From Clostridium sp. UBA2485 (GTDB lineage: Bacteria > Bacillota > Clostridia > Clostridiales > Clostridiaceae), in assembly GCF_002341865.1 (NCBI RefSeq), contig NZ_DDOV01000038.1, positions 36,678-54,976 on the forward strand: a stretch of DNA of 18,299 bases, in the 5' to 3' direction. The notes below the pieces were generated by a model, which did not search any database, was not told the origin of the DNA, and worked only from the letters and a program-made list of their open reading frames with translations. Both the position numbers and the translations under genes were made by a program. Below, one piece after another: positions 1 to 7,956 of this stretch; position 1 is the first letter of the stretch; every line of letters begins with the position of its first letter.

Positions 1-1196
1 AGCTCCTTAATTGATGATGCTACATTAAATCTTGAAGGAGTATAAACATCTATCCAAGGGCTTTTACCAGTACTTATTAAATCAGTAATAATCATTGCTG
101 CAACAGTTGAGCTAGTCATTCCCCACTTTTGAAATCCTGTAGCTACATATAAATTTTCTGTATTAGCTGAATACTGCCCTATATAAGGTACTCCATCTAA
201 TGGTGTCATATCCTGTGCTGACCATTTATATATAATTTCCATGCTGTCATAGAGTTTTTCTCCATATGTCTTTAATGCCTCATAGCATTTCTCAGTATTA
301 TAAAACTCTCCAGTTCTATGGGATTCTCCACCTAACAGCAATATATCTCTATCACCTAGTTTTTGTGTTCTAAAAGATCTTTTAGGCTTTTCTGCACTTA
401 TATACATTCCATCTATATTTATATTTTTAGTATCTAATCCTAATACATAAGAACGCTCTCCATGCATTCTTACAAAATAGAGACCATGACTATTTAAAAT
501 AGGAAAATGAGTTGCAACTATAACCTTATTTGCAGTTATCTTTTCATCTTTGGTTGAAAGAATTAGTTTTTTATCCTCTTTATCCACATCTAAAATTCTA
601 GTATGTTCAAATATGTATGATCCGTCCCCATTTATCTTTTCTGCTAAAGCTAAAAGATATTTTCTAGGATGAAATTGTGCTTGATTATGAAAAACCACTC
701 CTGCCTTTATATCAAAAGGGAGAGCTACTTTCTTAGCAAACTCAGCAGATATTCCTAAACTTGTGGCTGCTTTTACTTCTTTTTCTATTTTATCTATGTA
801 TTCCTCAGATTCTGTGTAAACACAAGCTATTTTTTCTTCAAAGTCACAATCAATATTATTTTCTTCAACAATCTCCTTTATCTTTTTAATTGCTGATTGG
901 TTTGCATCTGCATATTGTCTAGCGTTTTCCTTTCCAAAATCATTAATGAGCTTATCATAAATTAAATCATGCTGAGAAGTTATTTTTGCAGTAGTATTTC
1001 CCGTACCATTTTCACCAATTCTATTTCCTTCGAATACTGCAACATTAAATCCACTTTTCTTTAGCATATAAGCAGTACTAATCCCTGCAAGTCCACCACC
1101 TATTATTGCAATATCAATTTCAAAATTACCATTTAATTTTTCATAATTTGTAGTTTTTGTAGTGTCTAACCATAGAGATTTATTTATATTTATCAT
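1..1196 (-). CDS. FAD-dependent oxidoreductase, DAO family (3' end off window)
   Basis: Reading the minus strand from ATG at 1196 gives 398 codons with no stop before the window edge, so the C-terminus is missing. A dinucleotide-binding beta-alpha-beta motif with GGGLAG lies at about residues 33-38, followed by a short acidic turn (VAVFEGNRIGENGTGNTTAKI) typical of glycine-oxidase/DAO-like flavoproteins. Near residues 325-345 is a conserved segment (WSAQDMTPLDGVPYIG), then an ATGFQKWGMT segment that closes the FAD fold in this family. Family knowledge: close relatives of this type (YhfW-like) carry a Rieske [2Fe-2S] domain after the FAD domain; here that part would lie beyond position 1 and cannot be seen. 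The start is supported by an AGAGGAGGGG ribosome site about 5 bases upstream. The substrate is unknown. The gene is divergent from the phosphodiesterase gene at 1492. Confidence 0.88.
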   Translation of the reverse strand, partial: MININKSLWLDTTKTTNYEKLNGNFEIDIAIIGGGLAGISTAYMLKKSGFNVAVFEGNRIGENGTGNTTAKITSQHDLIYDKLINDFGKENARQYADANQSAIKKIKEIVEENNIDCDFEEKIACVYTESEEYIDKIEKEVKAATSLGISAEFAKKVALPFDIKAGVVFHNQAQFHPRKYLLALAEKINGDGSYIFEHTRILDVDKEDKKLILSTKDEKITANKVIVATHFPILNSHGLYFVRMHGERSYVLGLDTKNINIDGMYISAEKPKRSFRTQKLGDRDILLLGGESHRTGEFYNTEKCYEALKTYGEKLYDSMEIIYKWSAQDMTPLDGVPYIGQYSANTENLYVATGFQKWGMTSSTVAAMIITDLISTGKSPWIDVYTPSRFNVASSIKE

Positions 1197-1491
1197 AATA
1201 TCCCCTCCTCTATATTAATTTTTACAAATAAGAGGATTATTATTTACAAAATGCTAATTTTATAATTATTATATGTTTATAATTATAAAATGATGATGTT
1301 AGCTTTAAAGTTGATGGATATATTAAAATAATTTACATTTTTAATGTTATAAAATGTTATAATTAGAGATATTCTTTTAACAATTCACAATTGAGGAAAC
1401 TTCTCCTATAACGGAGAAGTTTTGAATTAATTTTAACTATAATTATAAATTATGAAATATGAATTAAAATATTTATATAGTGGGGTATCAA
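1197..1491. promoter_or_regulatory. Divergent intergenic region with leader hairpin and candidate promoter
   Basis: AT-rich spacer between two divergent genes. A perfect 10-bp inverted repeat (AAACTTCTCC at 1397-1406 and GGAGAAGTTT at 1413-1422, 6-base loop) is followed on the plus strand by a weak T tract, so it could act as an attenuator in the leader of the 1492 gene. A possible -10 (TATAAT, 1358-1363) lies upstream of it, in a tandem AATGTTATAA repeat (1343-1362). The matching -35 (TTTACA at about 1332) is 20 bases away, which is long, so the promoter is uncertain. Confidence 0.4.
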
Positions 1492-3297
1492 ATGAAAAAT
1501 GAGAAAAACATAAGAGAAACTTCTGCATTTAAATTATTTTTGCATTCTTATAATAGATTGATGTTTACCTATTGGGAAAACCTTATTTTTGAAACAATAT
1601 ATAAACTTTTAGCTATGGTAGTATTTATTCCTATGATTTCTATGATATTTAATGGACTATTATCTATTGCAGGTTTTAAAGCAATCACTAATAATGAGCT
1701 TTTAAGATTTGGTTTTAGTAGATATGGATTTTTAACTGTTTTAATACTACTTCCTATAGCTATAATTCTTATTTTCTTAGAATTTTCTATGCTTATTATA
1801 ATTTCTTATTATAGCAATAAGGGAAAAAGGGTTCTCATAGGAGATGCTTTTATAAAATCTCTTGGATATTTACCTTCTATATTTAAATATGGAATTTTAG
1901 GAATCGCAACGTACCTTCTTCTTTTAGTTCCATTATTAAATATAGGCATAGGTTCTACTCTTTTACCTTCTATAGAAATACCTAACTTTATATCAGGAGA
2001 GTTATTTAAAACTACAACTGGGATAATATCTTATACAATAACTTTTGCTATTATTATATATTTAAATATTAGATGGATTTATTCTCTTCATATTATAGTA
2101 CTTGAAGGAAATAACAATTTTAGATCTGCTGCTAAAAAAAGCAGTAAAATGGTTAAAGGGAATTACTTTAAAATTGCGCTAAGAGTGTTAGTAAGTATAT
2201 TTATATATGTGTTATTTATGCTTTTATTAATATCTCTATTAGCCTTTGTATTAATATTAATTTACCTTTTACTAAGTAATATAATTGCAGAGGAAAGTGT
2301 TATTTCTTCCGTAGTAACATCCATTTTCTTTGCTTTAGTGGTTATTGCTTTTTATATTTCTACATCAATAATTACACCTTTTTATATAAATCTTACAACT
2401 AAGTTGTATTTAGATAGATGTGATAAAAATGAAATCAATATTGAAAAGAAGAATATAAAAACTGCTGATGACAATACAAAAAGCTTTTTAGTTAAATATA
2501 AAAAATCCTTTGTTGTTTTTCTTTTATTGCCATTTGTAATTATTTCTTTTGTCCTGCCTATAGTTATAGATCCTTTTGAAGGTGGTTATACAGATTTAGT
2601 AATTATGGCGCATAGAGGAAGTTCATTACATGGTGTGGAAAATACTCTAGAAGCAATAGAAGGAGCTATAAATGAAAAAGCTGATTATGCTGAAATAGAT
2701 GCGATTCAAACTAAAGATAATGAACTTGTAGTAATACATGATTTTAATTTAAAAAGGCTTGGGAAAGTTAATGCTAATATCTCTGAACTTACCTTAGATG
2801 AAATAAGAGAAATAACATTAAAGCAAGGTGATTTTACAGGTAAAATTAGCACTTTGGATGAAGTTATCAAGTTTTCTAAGGGAAAAATAAAGCTAAATAT
2901 AGAAGTAAAGTTACATGGAGACGAAGAAGACTTTGTTAATAAATTTATAGAGATTATTAAAGATAATGATTTCCTAGACCAATGTGTAGTTCAATCTACA
3001 GATTTTCCTATTTTAAAAGAAATAAAAAAAACTGAGCCTAAACTTAAAGTAGGATATATAATATATGCTGGACTTCCTAAAGTTGAATTTATCGAAGTTG
3101 ACTTTTTAACAATAGAAGAATCCTTAGTAACAGATAAAATTATACATGCTTCTAGATTACTAAATAAACCTATATATGTATGGACTGTAAATAGTAAGAG
3201 TTCTATGGAAAACTTTTATCTACTAGGTGTAGATGGAATAGTTACAGATGATGTTCCTACTGCTAAAGAAGTAGTAGCGGAAATGAAAGAAAACTGA
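1492..3297 (+). CDS. Membrane-anchored glycerophosphodiester phosphodiesterase
   Basis: Predicted to hydrolyse glycerophosphodiesters to glycerol-3-phosphate and an alcohol at the outer face of the membrane. The first roughly 350 residues hold about seven or eight hydrophobic segments, matching the GPDPase membrane domain found fused to such enzymes. The last TM segment is followed by a GDPD catalytic domain. In that domain HRGSS starts at residue 374, then EIDAIQTKDNELVVIHD carries the metal-binding acidic pair and second catalytic His, and YVWTVN plus GVDGIVTD close the TIM barrel. 601 residues is normal for the fusion. I chose ATG 1492 over an in-frame GTG at 1480, because GTGGGG at 1480-1485 is the ribosome site at good spacing. 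The gene is monocistronic, stops with TGA, and is followed by a terminator. A role in lipid or teichoic-acid-derived glycerol recycling is inference. Confidence 0.92.
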   Translation: MKNEKNIRETSAFKLFLHSYNRLMFTYWENLIFETIYKLLAMVVFIPMISMIFNGLLSIAGFKAITNNELLRFGFSRYGFLTVLILLPIAIILIFLEFSMLIIISYYSNKGKRVLIGDAFIKSLGYLPSIFKYGILGIATYLLLLVPLLNIGIGSTLLPSIEIPNFISGELFKTTTGIISYTITFAIIIYLNIRWIYSLHIIVLEGNNNFRSAAKKSSKMVKGNYFKIALRVLVSIFIYVLFMLLLISLLAFVLILIYLLLSNIIAEESVISSVVTSIFFALVVIAFYISTSIITPFYINLTTKLYLDRCDKNEINIEKKNIKTADDNTKSFLVKYKKSFVVFLLLPFVIISFVLPIVIDPFEGGYTDLVIMAHRGSSLHGVENTLEAIEGAINEKADYAEIDAIQTKDNELVVIHDFNLKRLGKVNANISELTLDEIREITLKQGDFTGKISTLDEVIKFSKGKIKLNIEVKLHGDEEDFVNKFIEIIKDNDFLDQCVVQSTDFPILKEIKKTEPKLKVGYIIYAGLPKVEFIEVDFLTIEESLVTDKIIHASRLLNKPIYVWTVNSKSSMENFYLLGVDGIVTDDVPTAKEVVAEMKEN

Positions 3298-3358
3298 TTT
3301 CTTACTATGTATGAAGGTGGAAACTAGGTTCTTACTAAAATGATTTTTTATTATTAAT

Positions 3359-3385
3359 TGTGGCTATCCAAAATGGATAGCCACA
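3359..3385 (+). terminator. Terminator after the GDPD gene
   Basis: A perfect 12-bp stem (TGTGGCTATCCA / TGGATAGCCACA) with a 3-base AAA loop, 61 bases after the stop at 3297. The T-rich tract after it is weak (AAATTATTTT), but position and stem strength suit a rho-independent terminator. Confidence 0.7.
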
Positions 3386-3523
3386 AAATTATTTTCATAC
3401 TAATATAAATTTAATTATAACTGAGTTTTTATAAAATGGCATTAAGAAACCAAGTAATATTTTAATATTATAAATATACTGAAAGTTTATTATATATTAT
3501 TTTAAAGAATCAAGATTAATTGT

Positions 3524-4174
3524 TTATCTATCATAATCATATTCTAGAGTTTTTTTCCCCTCTTTCGCTCCTATTTCCATAGATCTTTTTACTATTTTCT
3601 CTAAATAATCATTTTCTGAATACTGCCCTATTGAAGCTAATACTAAAGAGTCTCTTAAACATTTACTATTCTTTTCAAATAATGTCTCTTTCATTGGAAA
3701 TCCATGATGTTCTGCATACTGACAAGCAAATTTCATTGTTGTTCTTGTATTGCCTTCTCTAAAAGGATGAACTTTCCAAATTTCAGCGATTATTTCTGTA
3801 AATTCTTTTGCTTTTCGATCTAACGGCATTTCATCCCAATTGATACGATTTAATTTATTTATTGCTTTCTCTATATCAGTTTTAATTAAACTAAAATCTG
3901 AATACTCTACTGACATCCCATCTAAAACAAATTCCGCTTTTCTCATATTTATAGTTCGTATTTCCCCTGCCCAATGATATAAATCTTGAAAAATATGTTT
4001 ATGGATTTTTTTCATATGTTCAAAGTTAAACTCCTTGATATCTACCTTATCATCAACAGTAACTAATCTCTGTACTGTAAAATCTGCTTCTGCTTGATTT
4101 AATGTTTCTAAATCTCTTATGTTTAACTTATTAATAAGTACATTTGTACCTTTATACAAATATGAATCTGCCAT
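3524..4174 (-). CDS. Fic-domain protein (AMP-transferase-like toxin)
   Basis: A 216-residue protein with a Fic fold. The Fic loop at residues 136-147 reads HPFREGNTRTTM, and upstream is the usual Fic helix segment (HKHIFQDLYHWAGEIRT). Family knowledge: Fic proteins transfer AMP or another phosphate-containing group from a nucleotide to a hydroxyl side chain of a target, and small stand-alone ones are often toxins held off by a short partner. The loop differs from the textbook HxFx(D/E)GNGRxxR: Gly at loop position 8 is Thr, and the second Arg, which contacts the ATP gamma-phosphate, is Met. Activity may therefore be weak or changed. I chose ATG 4174, because AGAGGTGAT sits just before it and overlaps the TAG of the upstream gene; an in-frame ATG at 4216 lies inside that gene. 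The target is unknown. Confidence 0.88.
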   Translation of the reverse strand: MADSYLYKGTNVLINKLNIRDLETLNQAEADFTVQRLVTVDDKVDIKEFNFEHMKKIHKHIFQDLYHWAGEIRTINMRKAEFVLDGMSVEYSDFSLIKTDIEKAINKLNRINWDEMPLDRKAKEFTEIIAEIWKVHPFREGNTRTTMKFACQYAEHHGFPMKETLFEKNSKCLRDSLVLASIGQYSENDYLEKIVKRSMEIGAKEGKKTLEYDYDR

Positions 4175-4184
4175 AATATCACCT

Positions 4185-4379
4185 CTATTTGCTTTCAGGT
4201 ACTTTATACTTTTCAATTAGTTTCTTGATGTTATCTTCAATCTCAGTTTTGCCCTTTATATAGTCTTCCAGCATCTCTTTACATTCCTCTGAAGGCTCAA
4301 CTCCATCTATCGAATTAATTGCAATTGCTGACCGTACTTTTTTTAATCTTTCTTTTCTTTCATCTTTACTTGTACTCAA
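4185..4379 (-). CDS. VbhA-like small antitoxin of the Fic module
   Basis: 64 residues, highly charged, predicted all helical, ending 10 bases before the fic start, so the two are co-translated. The segment RSAIAINSIDGVEPSEECKE (residues 16-35) followed by LEDYIKGKTEIED resembles the antitoxin_VbhA family, whose inhibitory helix carries (S/T)xxxE(G/N). Here the aligned position reads INSIDG, so the Glu is replaced by Asp and the leading Ser/Thr by Ile. In VbhA-type pairs the acidic residue blocks the ATP gamma-phosphate site by binding the second Fic arginine; that arginine is also missing in the partner. The start is TTG at 4379, supported by GGAGTGAT seven bases upstream. The small size, order (antitoxin first) and spacing fit a toxin-antitoxin operon. 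The family assignment is moderate, from pattern only. Confidence 0.72.
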   Translation of the reverse strand: MSTSKDERKERLKKVRSAIAINSIDGVEPSEECKEMLEDYIKGKTEIEDNIKKLIEKYKVPESK

Positions 4380-4841
4380 TTTCTATCACTCCAACTTCAT
4401 AATATATTTACTCATATACTTTCTATAAAATAAAAATATAAAATCATATATCTCACCGTTTAAAAATATAAAAGATTTATTTTTCGCTTCGATATTAACA
4501 GTTTATTCTGAAAATTTATATGATTTTAATAATCTAAATACATTATCTCTATTATATTATAATTTTAGCACATTCTAAATAATATAAATAATTAAACACT
4601 AGTGAAATTTATTATATAAATAATTCTATAAAAACCTAATAAATTTCTAAAAAATACTTTTATCAATTAAATATTCAAATAAAAAAGCAGTAAATAATAT
4701 AAATTTTACTATTTTTATCTCTAGATTTCCTATATAAAATAATATTCCTATGAAAAAAGCATATACTTAATTTCTATACTTTTCTCATAGGAAGTATTTT
4801 AGTTATATTCTTAAAATAAGTGTTTTAGGCGAATCAGGCCA
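4380..4841. other. AT-rich intergenic region, no gene seen
   Basis: 462 bases between the Fic module and the VanZ-RDD gene. I see no coding frame of credible length and no RNA gene. The right part holds the terminator listed at 4745-4793; the left part must hold the Fic-module promoter, but no convincing -35/-10 pair stands out in the AT-rich sequence. Confidence 0.5.
4745..4793 (-). terminator. Terminator hairpin after the VanZ-RDD gene
   Basis: The arms TTCCTATGA (4745-4753) and TCATAGGAA (4785-4793) pair perfectly. The stem continues with imperfect pairing (AAAAG/CTTTT, then TATA/TATA) to a loop near 4766-4773. It lies about 50 bases past the stop of the VanZ-RDD gene. The tract after it on the minus strand is T-rich but broken by A. 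Confidence 0.6.
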
Positions 4842-5948
4842 TTATTGAGATGCCTTTTTACCTTTTGAAATAACTACGTTTCTAGTTTTACTTATTTTCT
4901 CATAAAATAATATATCTCTTCTTATCATTTGAAGAATTAGATGTATTCCAAATACAGGTAAAGCTAGTATTAATAATATTACAAATCCTGCTTGTATATA
5001 TGGGTTTGTATTTATTAAATAAGATTGTGTAGCAAAATTCATATAGCCAAAGACGCCATAATATAGGATTGAATATCTTATTAAAACTTCTTTAAATTTT
5101 AGTTTTTCCTCTGTACCTTTTATTCTTATCCTAACTAAAGTTTTTCCTAGTGTTTTACCGTTAGTTGCATAAGGTAGCACTATAAAATATAGGAACACCA
5201 CTATTCCATTAGCAAGTATATTTTGTTTATCTCCAAAATAATGCAATACTATATCAAGTATAAACCAATCTACACTAAAAGCTAATGCTCTTCTTATATA
5301 TCCTACCCTTATAATATCTTCATTTATTTCCTTATCTAAAAGTTTTTGTCTTGGCATTAAATATGAAAATACAGGTGTTATTAAATATCCTAAATATCCA
5401 CCTAAAGTATTTAACATTAAGTCATCAACATCAAATAGTCTATATGGGCAATTATATATTCCATATATTCCTGTTAATTGTGTTACTTCAAAAAATAAAG
5501 ATATTAAAAAGCATATAACTACTGTTTGTTTTAAATTTCTTTTAAAGTAATATCTTAAGTATATTCCCATTGGTAATAGTAATATAGCATTAAAAAATGC
5601 TTGTAAAAACGCAGGTTCTTTAAGAATTCTTAAGTACGTTGCAGGATTTGATAATACTACTGATGTTTCTTTTATAATATCTTTTATAAAATTAAAAGGT
5701 ACTAATTGATAAAACTGCCTACCAGCTGGTATCCAACTACAAGTATCACGAGTAGGTGGCAATGGTAAAATTATTAGATAAAATGCCACTAAACAATAAT
5801 ATAAAAAAGAATATAATATTAATGCTCTAAATTTATTTATATAATTATATTTTCTATATTGATAAATAAGAAAAGGAACAGTCAGTGCAAAAGCAAGTAC
5901 TAAAAATGTTGCAAATGCTGTAAAAATAGATTGAAAATATACACTCAT
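4842..5948 (-). CDS. VanZ-like / RDD-domain fusion membrane protein
   Basis: A 368-residue integral membrane protein. Residues 1 to about 195 look like a VanZ-type domain: four or five hydrophobic segments, the central FNAILLLPMGIYLRY stretch, and FEVTQLTGI followed by FDVDDLMLNTLGGYLGY, the hallmark of the family. Residues from about 213 on look like an RDD domain: IRRALAFSVDWFILD at the start and NGKTLGKTLVRIRI in the middle, with further hydrophobic segments to a basic tail. Family knowledge: VanZ itself gives low-level teicoplanin resistance by an unknown mechanism; RDD proteins include small membrane proteins linked to ion homeostasis. The function of this fusion is unknown. The start is supported by AAGGAGATGA six bases upstream. 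It stands alone, with its own promoter region and terminator. Confidence 0.88.
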   Translation of the reverse strand: MSVYFQSIFTAFATFLVLAFALTVPFLIYQYRKYNYINKFRALILYSFLYYCLVAFYLIILPLPPTRDTCSWIPAGRQFYQLVPFNFIKDIIKETSVVLSNPATYLRILKEPAFLQAFFNAILLLPMGIYLRYYFKRNLKQTVVICFLISLFFEVTQLTGIYGIYNCPYRLFDVDDLMLNTLGGYLGYLITPVFSYLMPRQKLLDKEINEDIIRVGYIRRALAFSVDWFILDIVLHYFGDKQNILANGIVVFLYFIVLPYATNGKTLGKTLVRIRIKGTEEKLKFKEVLIRYSILYYGVFGYMNFATQSYLINTNPYIQAGFVILLILALPVFGIHLILQMIRRDILFYEKISKTRNVVISKGKKASQ

Positions 5949-6027
5949 TTAAATCATCTCCTTTTCATCTTAAGTTATTAAAAATATCTAATATAAGCTT
6001 TAGTGTAACTCTATTTATTATGAAATA

Positions 6028-6056
6028 TTTATACCAATAATTATCACTAACTGTAA
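6028..6056 (-). promoter_or_regulatory. Candidate promoter of the VanZ-RDD gene
   Basis: On the minus strand TTACAG (6056-6051) and TATAAA (6033-6028) are separated by 17 bases. They lie 80 bases upstream of the start at 5948. Confidence 0.5.
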
Positions 6057-6085
6057 TTCTCATCTGAATATATTTTAATATATAT

Positions 6086-6115
6086 TTACTGTAATAGTAA
6101 GTTACATTAATGTCA
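6086..6115 (-). promoter_or_regulatory. BceR-like operator upstream of VanZ-RDD
   Basis: On the minus strand TGACATTAATGTAA (6115-6102) exactly fits TNACA-N4-TGTAA. That is the box described for BceR-type response regulators that control peptide-antibiotic resistance modules in Firmicutes. A second short palindrome, TTACTGTAA, lies at 6086-6094. The box centre is about 87 bases upstream of the predicted start point of the VanZ-RDD transcript. No BceRS genes are in the window, so regulation would act in trans. The match is by eye. Confidence 0.45.
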
Positions 6116-6123
6116 CATAGAAA

Positions 6124-6146
6124 AATCCTGATAACTAATCAGGATT
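6124..6146 (-). terminator. Distal terminator of the MerR gene
   Basis: A perfect 9-bp stem (AATCCTGAT / ATCAGGATT) with a 5-base loop. On the minus strand it is followed by TTTCTATG, so it terminates leftward transcription. It is the second of two tandem hairpins behind the MerR gene. Confidence 0.75.
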
Positions 6147-6177
6147 GAATTATATGGAATAGTTCATATAATAAATT

Positions 6178-6205
6178 AAAAGCGTGGAATTTTATCCACG
6201 CTTTT
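6178..6205 (-). terminator. Proximal terminator of the MerR gene
   Basis: A perfect 11-bp stem (AAAAGCGTGGA / TCCACGCTTTT) with a 6-base loop, three bases after the TAG stop at 6209-6211. The stem ends in four Ts on the minus strand, as in intrinsic terminators. Confidence 0.85.
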
Positions 6206-6208
6206 AAT

Positions 6209-7030
6209 CTATTTCTTTTTAATTACAGGTATTTGAATTTCTGTCATATAATCATCTTCATTATTAGAATTGCCCATTCCTACAAGATATACCTCTCTTA
6301 TATTATCTGCTATTTCATAATCATTAGCTTCAATCCACTTTAATGCGAATTCATAAGATTTGCCAATCATTTTAAAAGAACCTTTATGAATACAACAAAC
6401 CATGTTTTCTACAGGTTCGAAATATTTTACTTTAACTTTGTCACTTTCAGGTATATCAAATTCTATAGGCTCTACCACTTCCGTATCCACATTCTTTTCT
6501 TTATATCCGTATTCATGATATATGCTAAAGCATGGCCCGCTTACCTTACCTTTATTAGCAAATACATGTTGATTAAGTTCACTCCACAATTTACTCTGTT
6601 CTCCATAGCTTTCTACTACATCTCTAACAGAAGCTGCCTTAAATCCTTCTACTTTTTTAATAACTATATCATAATTATCCATCATACACTCCTCCTTATT
6701 TAAGTATTCAACTAGAAAATTTATTTCTTTTAATGTATCATTAGACTTTGAAATTTCTTCTTTTATCTCTTTTTCTTTTTCTTTTAATTCTTTGATTAGT
6801 TCTTCATTAGTTAAATTTTCATTAAAAAGCTTTTTAATATCCTTTAAAGAAAATCCTGAACTTTTTAACAGTAGTATTTTATTTAAAGTTGATAGCTGCT
6901 CCACATCATAGTATCTATATGACGTAAAATCATCTATCTTTACAGGCTTTAAAAGTCCCATATCATCATAATGTCTTAAAGTTTTAACAGAGACTCTTCC
7001 TATTTTGGAGAATTCTCCTATTTTAATCAT
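6209..7030 (-). CDS. MerR-family regulator with GyrI-like effector domain
   Basis: 273 residues. Residues 1-70 are a MerR winged helix: IGEFSKIGRVSVKTLRHYDDMGLLKP, then YRYYDVEQLSTLNKI. A charged dimerisation coiled coil covers about 75-112. Residues from about 118 to the end form a GyrI-like (BmrR-type) small-molecule binding domain, with the usual CIHKGSFKMIGKSYEFALKW segment and a C-terminal VYLVG strand. Such proteins bind lipophilic or cationic ligands and activate efflux or detoxification genes by untwisting a promoter with a long spacer. No target gene lies next to it, so it probably acts on its own promoter or elsewhere. ATG 7030 is supported by AAGGAGG seven bases upstream. It is a single-gene unit with two terminators behind. 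Confidence 0.93.
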   Translation of the reverse strand: MIKIGEFSKIGRVSVKTLRHYDDMGLLKPVKIDDFTSYRYYDVEQLSTLNKILLLKSSGFSLKDIKKLFNENLTNEELIKELKEKEKEIKEEISKSNDTLKEINFLVEYLNKEECMMDNYDIVIKKVEGFKAASVRDVVESYGEQSKLWSELNQHVFANKGKVSGPCFSIYHEYGYKEKNVDTEVVEPIEFDIPESDKVKVKYFEPVENMVCCIHKGSFKMIGKSYEFALKWIEANDYEIADNIREVYLVGMGNSNNEDDYMTEIQIPVIKKK

Positions 7031-7068
7031 ATATTTACCTCCTTGTGCACATTGAGGATGAGAGAAAA

Positions 7069-7097
7069 ATTATAACTTAAACTATGATTTTTCTAAA
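7069..7097 (-). promoter_or_regulatory. Candidate promoter of the MerR gene
   Basis: On the minus strand TTTAGA (7097-7092) and TATAAT (7074-7069) are 17 bases apart, about 40 bases before the ATG. The spacer is normal length, so this looks like an ordinary promoter rather than the 19-base type that MerR proteins activate. Confidence 0.45.
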
Positions 7098-7211
7098 TAT
7101 AAAGTTTTTATTGTACGTTGTACATCTAGATATATTTCCTAGTAAATTCAACTTTATAATTAATTAAAAATTCTCTTAGTTATTTATAATTTCCCTCTAA
7201 ATAAATAATAA

Positions 7212-7232
7212 ACCCTCCTATTATAGGAGGGT
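7212..7232 (-). terminator. Terminator after the S4-domain gene
   Basis: A perfect 9-bp stem (ACCCTCCTA / TAGGAGGGT) with a 3-base loop. It is followed on the minus strand by TTATTATTTATTT, 20 bases past the stop at 7252. Confidence 0.85.
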
Positions 7233-7251
7233 CAATAGAGTTTTTAATTTT

Positions 7252-7770
7252 TTATTCTACTAATTTAAATTTATTTAATTCCAAAGAAATTGTCTCTTTT
7301 TCTCTAACTATAGTTTTAGGTTTAACTAATTTTTCATTTATTAAAATGAATCCTTTTTTAATCCCTTCTTCTATCTTAGAACGACTTAAATCTAAAATTT
7401 GATTTGATACCAATTTATCCAATCTTATTTTTTCATCAATAACATCAATAGTTATTTCAACATAATTAAACCCTTTAGCAATTAAGTCTTCTATAAATAT
7501 CATATCTATTTTAGATTCTCTTTTATAAACTTCACCATCTAAATTATTTAATCCTGAAATTGCCTTAAAAGTATTTAGCATTTTATTCCATGTATGATTA
7601 TTAGGACATTTGTATATGGCATAATGAAATATATTTTTTCCATTTGCATTTTGTCTTCTTTTTAATGAATCTATAAATATAACTTTTTTTCCACAGTTAT
7701 GACAATATCTTTCTTCACTATCTAAACTATTATTATAAATTTCCCAATTTAAATATAATACTTTCTCCAT
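7252..7770 (-). CDS. Zinc-ribbon and S4 RNA-binding domain protein
   Basis: 172 residues. An N-terminal half carries a likely zinc knuckle: C23-x2-C26 and, after a basic loop (KRRQNANGKN), C55-x3-H59. The C-terminal part from about residue 118 (RLDKLVSNQILDLSRSKIEE, then GFILINEKLVKPKTIVREKE) is a clear S4 RNA-binding domain, the fold that in ribosomal protein S4, pseudouridine synthases and RqcH partners grips structured RNA. No catalytic domain is visible, so the role is RNA recognition; the RNA is unknown. The start is supported by AAGGAGAGAG about five bases upstream. A short frame (7733-7876) overlaps its beginning and the ribosome site. The cluster of structured RNA elements lies just upstream on the same strand, which makes an RNA partner there worth a test. 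Confidence 0.82.
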   Translation of the reverse strand: MEKVLYLNWEIYNNSLDSEERYCHNCGKKVIFIDSLKRRQNANGKNIFHYAIYKCPNNHTWNKMLNTFKAISGLNNLDGEVYKRESKIDMIFIEDLIAKGFNYVEITIDVIDEKIRLDKLVSNQILDLSRSKIEEGIKKGFILINEKLVKPKTIVREKETISLELNKFKLVE

Positions 7771-7876
7771 ATTCCTCTCTCCTTAAAACTTCAAGAGGAA
7801 TATTTATTTTAAGGGACGGTTCATTAAAGTTTGTAACAATAATAAACTCTATCCTAGCTAGTAATGCATTAATCAT
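7733..7876 (-). CDS. Possible 47-residue overlapping small ORF
   Basis: A 47-codon frame from ATG 7876 with AGAGGAG nine bases upstream. It runs over the ribosome site and the first 38 bases of the S4-domain gene in another frame. The sequence (MINALLARIEFIIVTNFNEP at the start) matches no family I know. A longer form from GTG 7945 is possible but has no good ribosome site. It could be a translational coupler for the S4 gene, the remnant of a displaced gene, or chance. Confidence is low because it rests only on the ribosome site and frame. Confidence 0.35.
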   Translation of the reverse strand: MINALLARIEFIIVTNFNEPSLKINIPLEVLRREEYGESIIFKLGNL

Positions 7877-7956
7877 AAACTTTATACTCCTCTTGTTTAT
7901 TGATTTGAATACACTACTTTGTAATAAGGAGTCATACGATTTCACCTACTTTCATA

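Noticed and set aside
1480..1491. GTG at 1480 as start of the phosphodiesterase
   Set aside because: The GTGGGG there is at ideal distance to serve as ribosome site for ATG 1492, and no other site lies before 1480.
6386..6703. Plus-strand open frame inside the MerR gene
   Set aside because: It is fully antisense to a clear MerR/GyrI gene, rich in Phe/Tyr/Ile as expected from the reverse of lysine/glutamate codons, and has no ribosome site.
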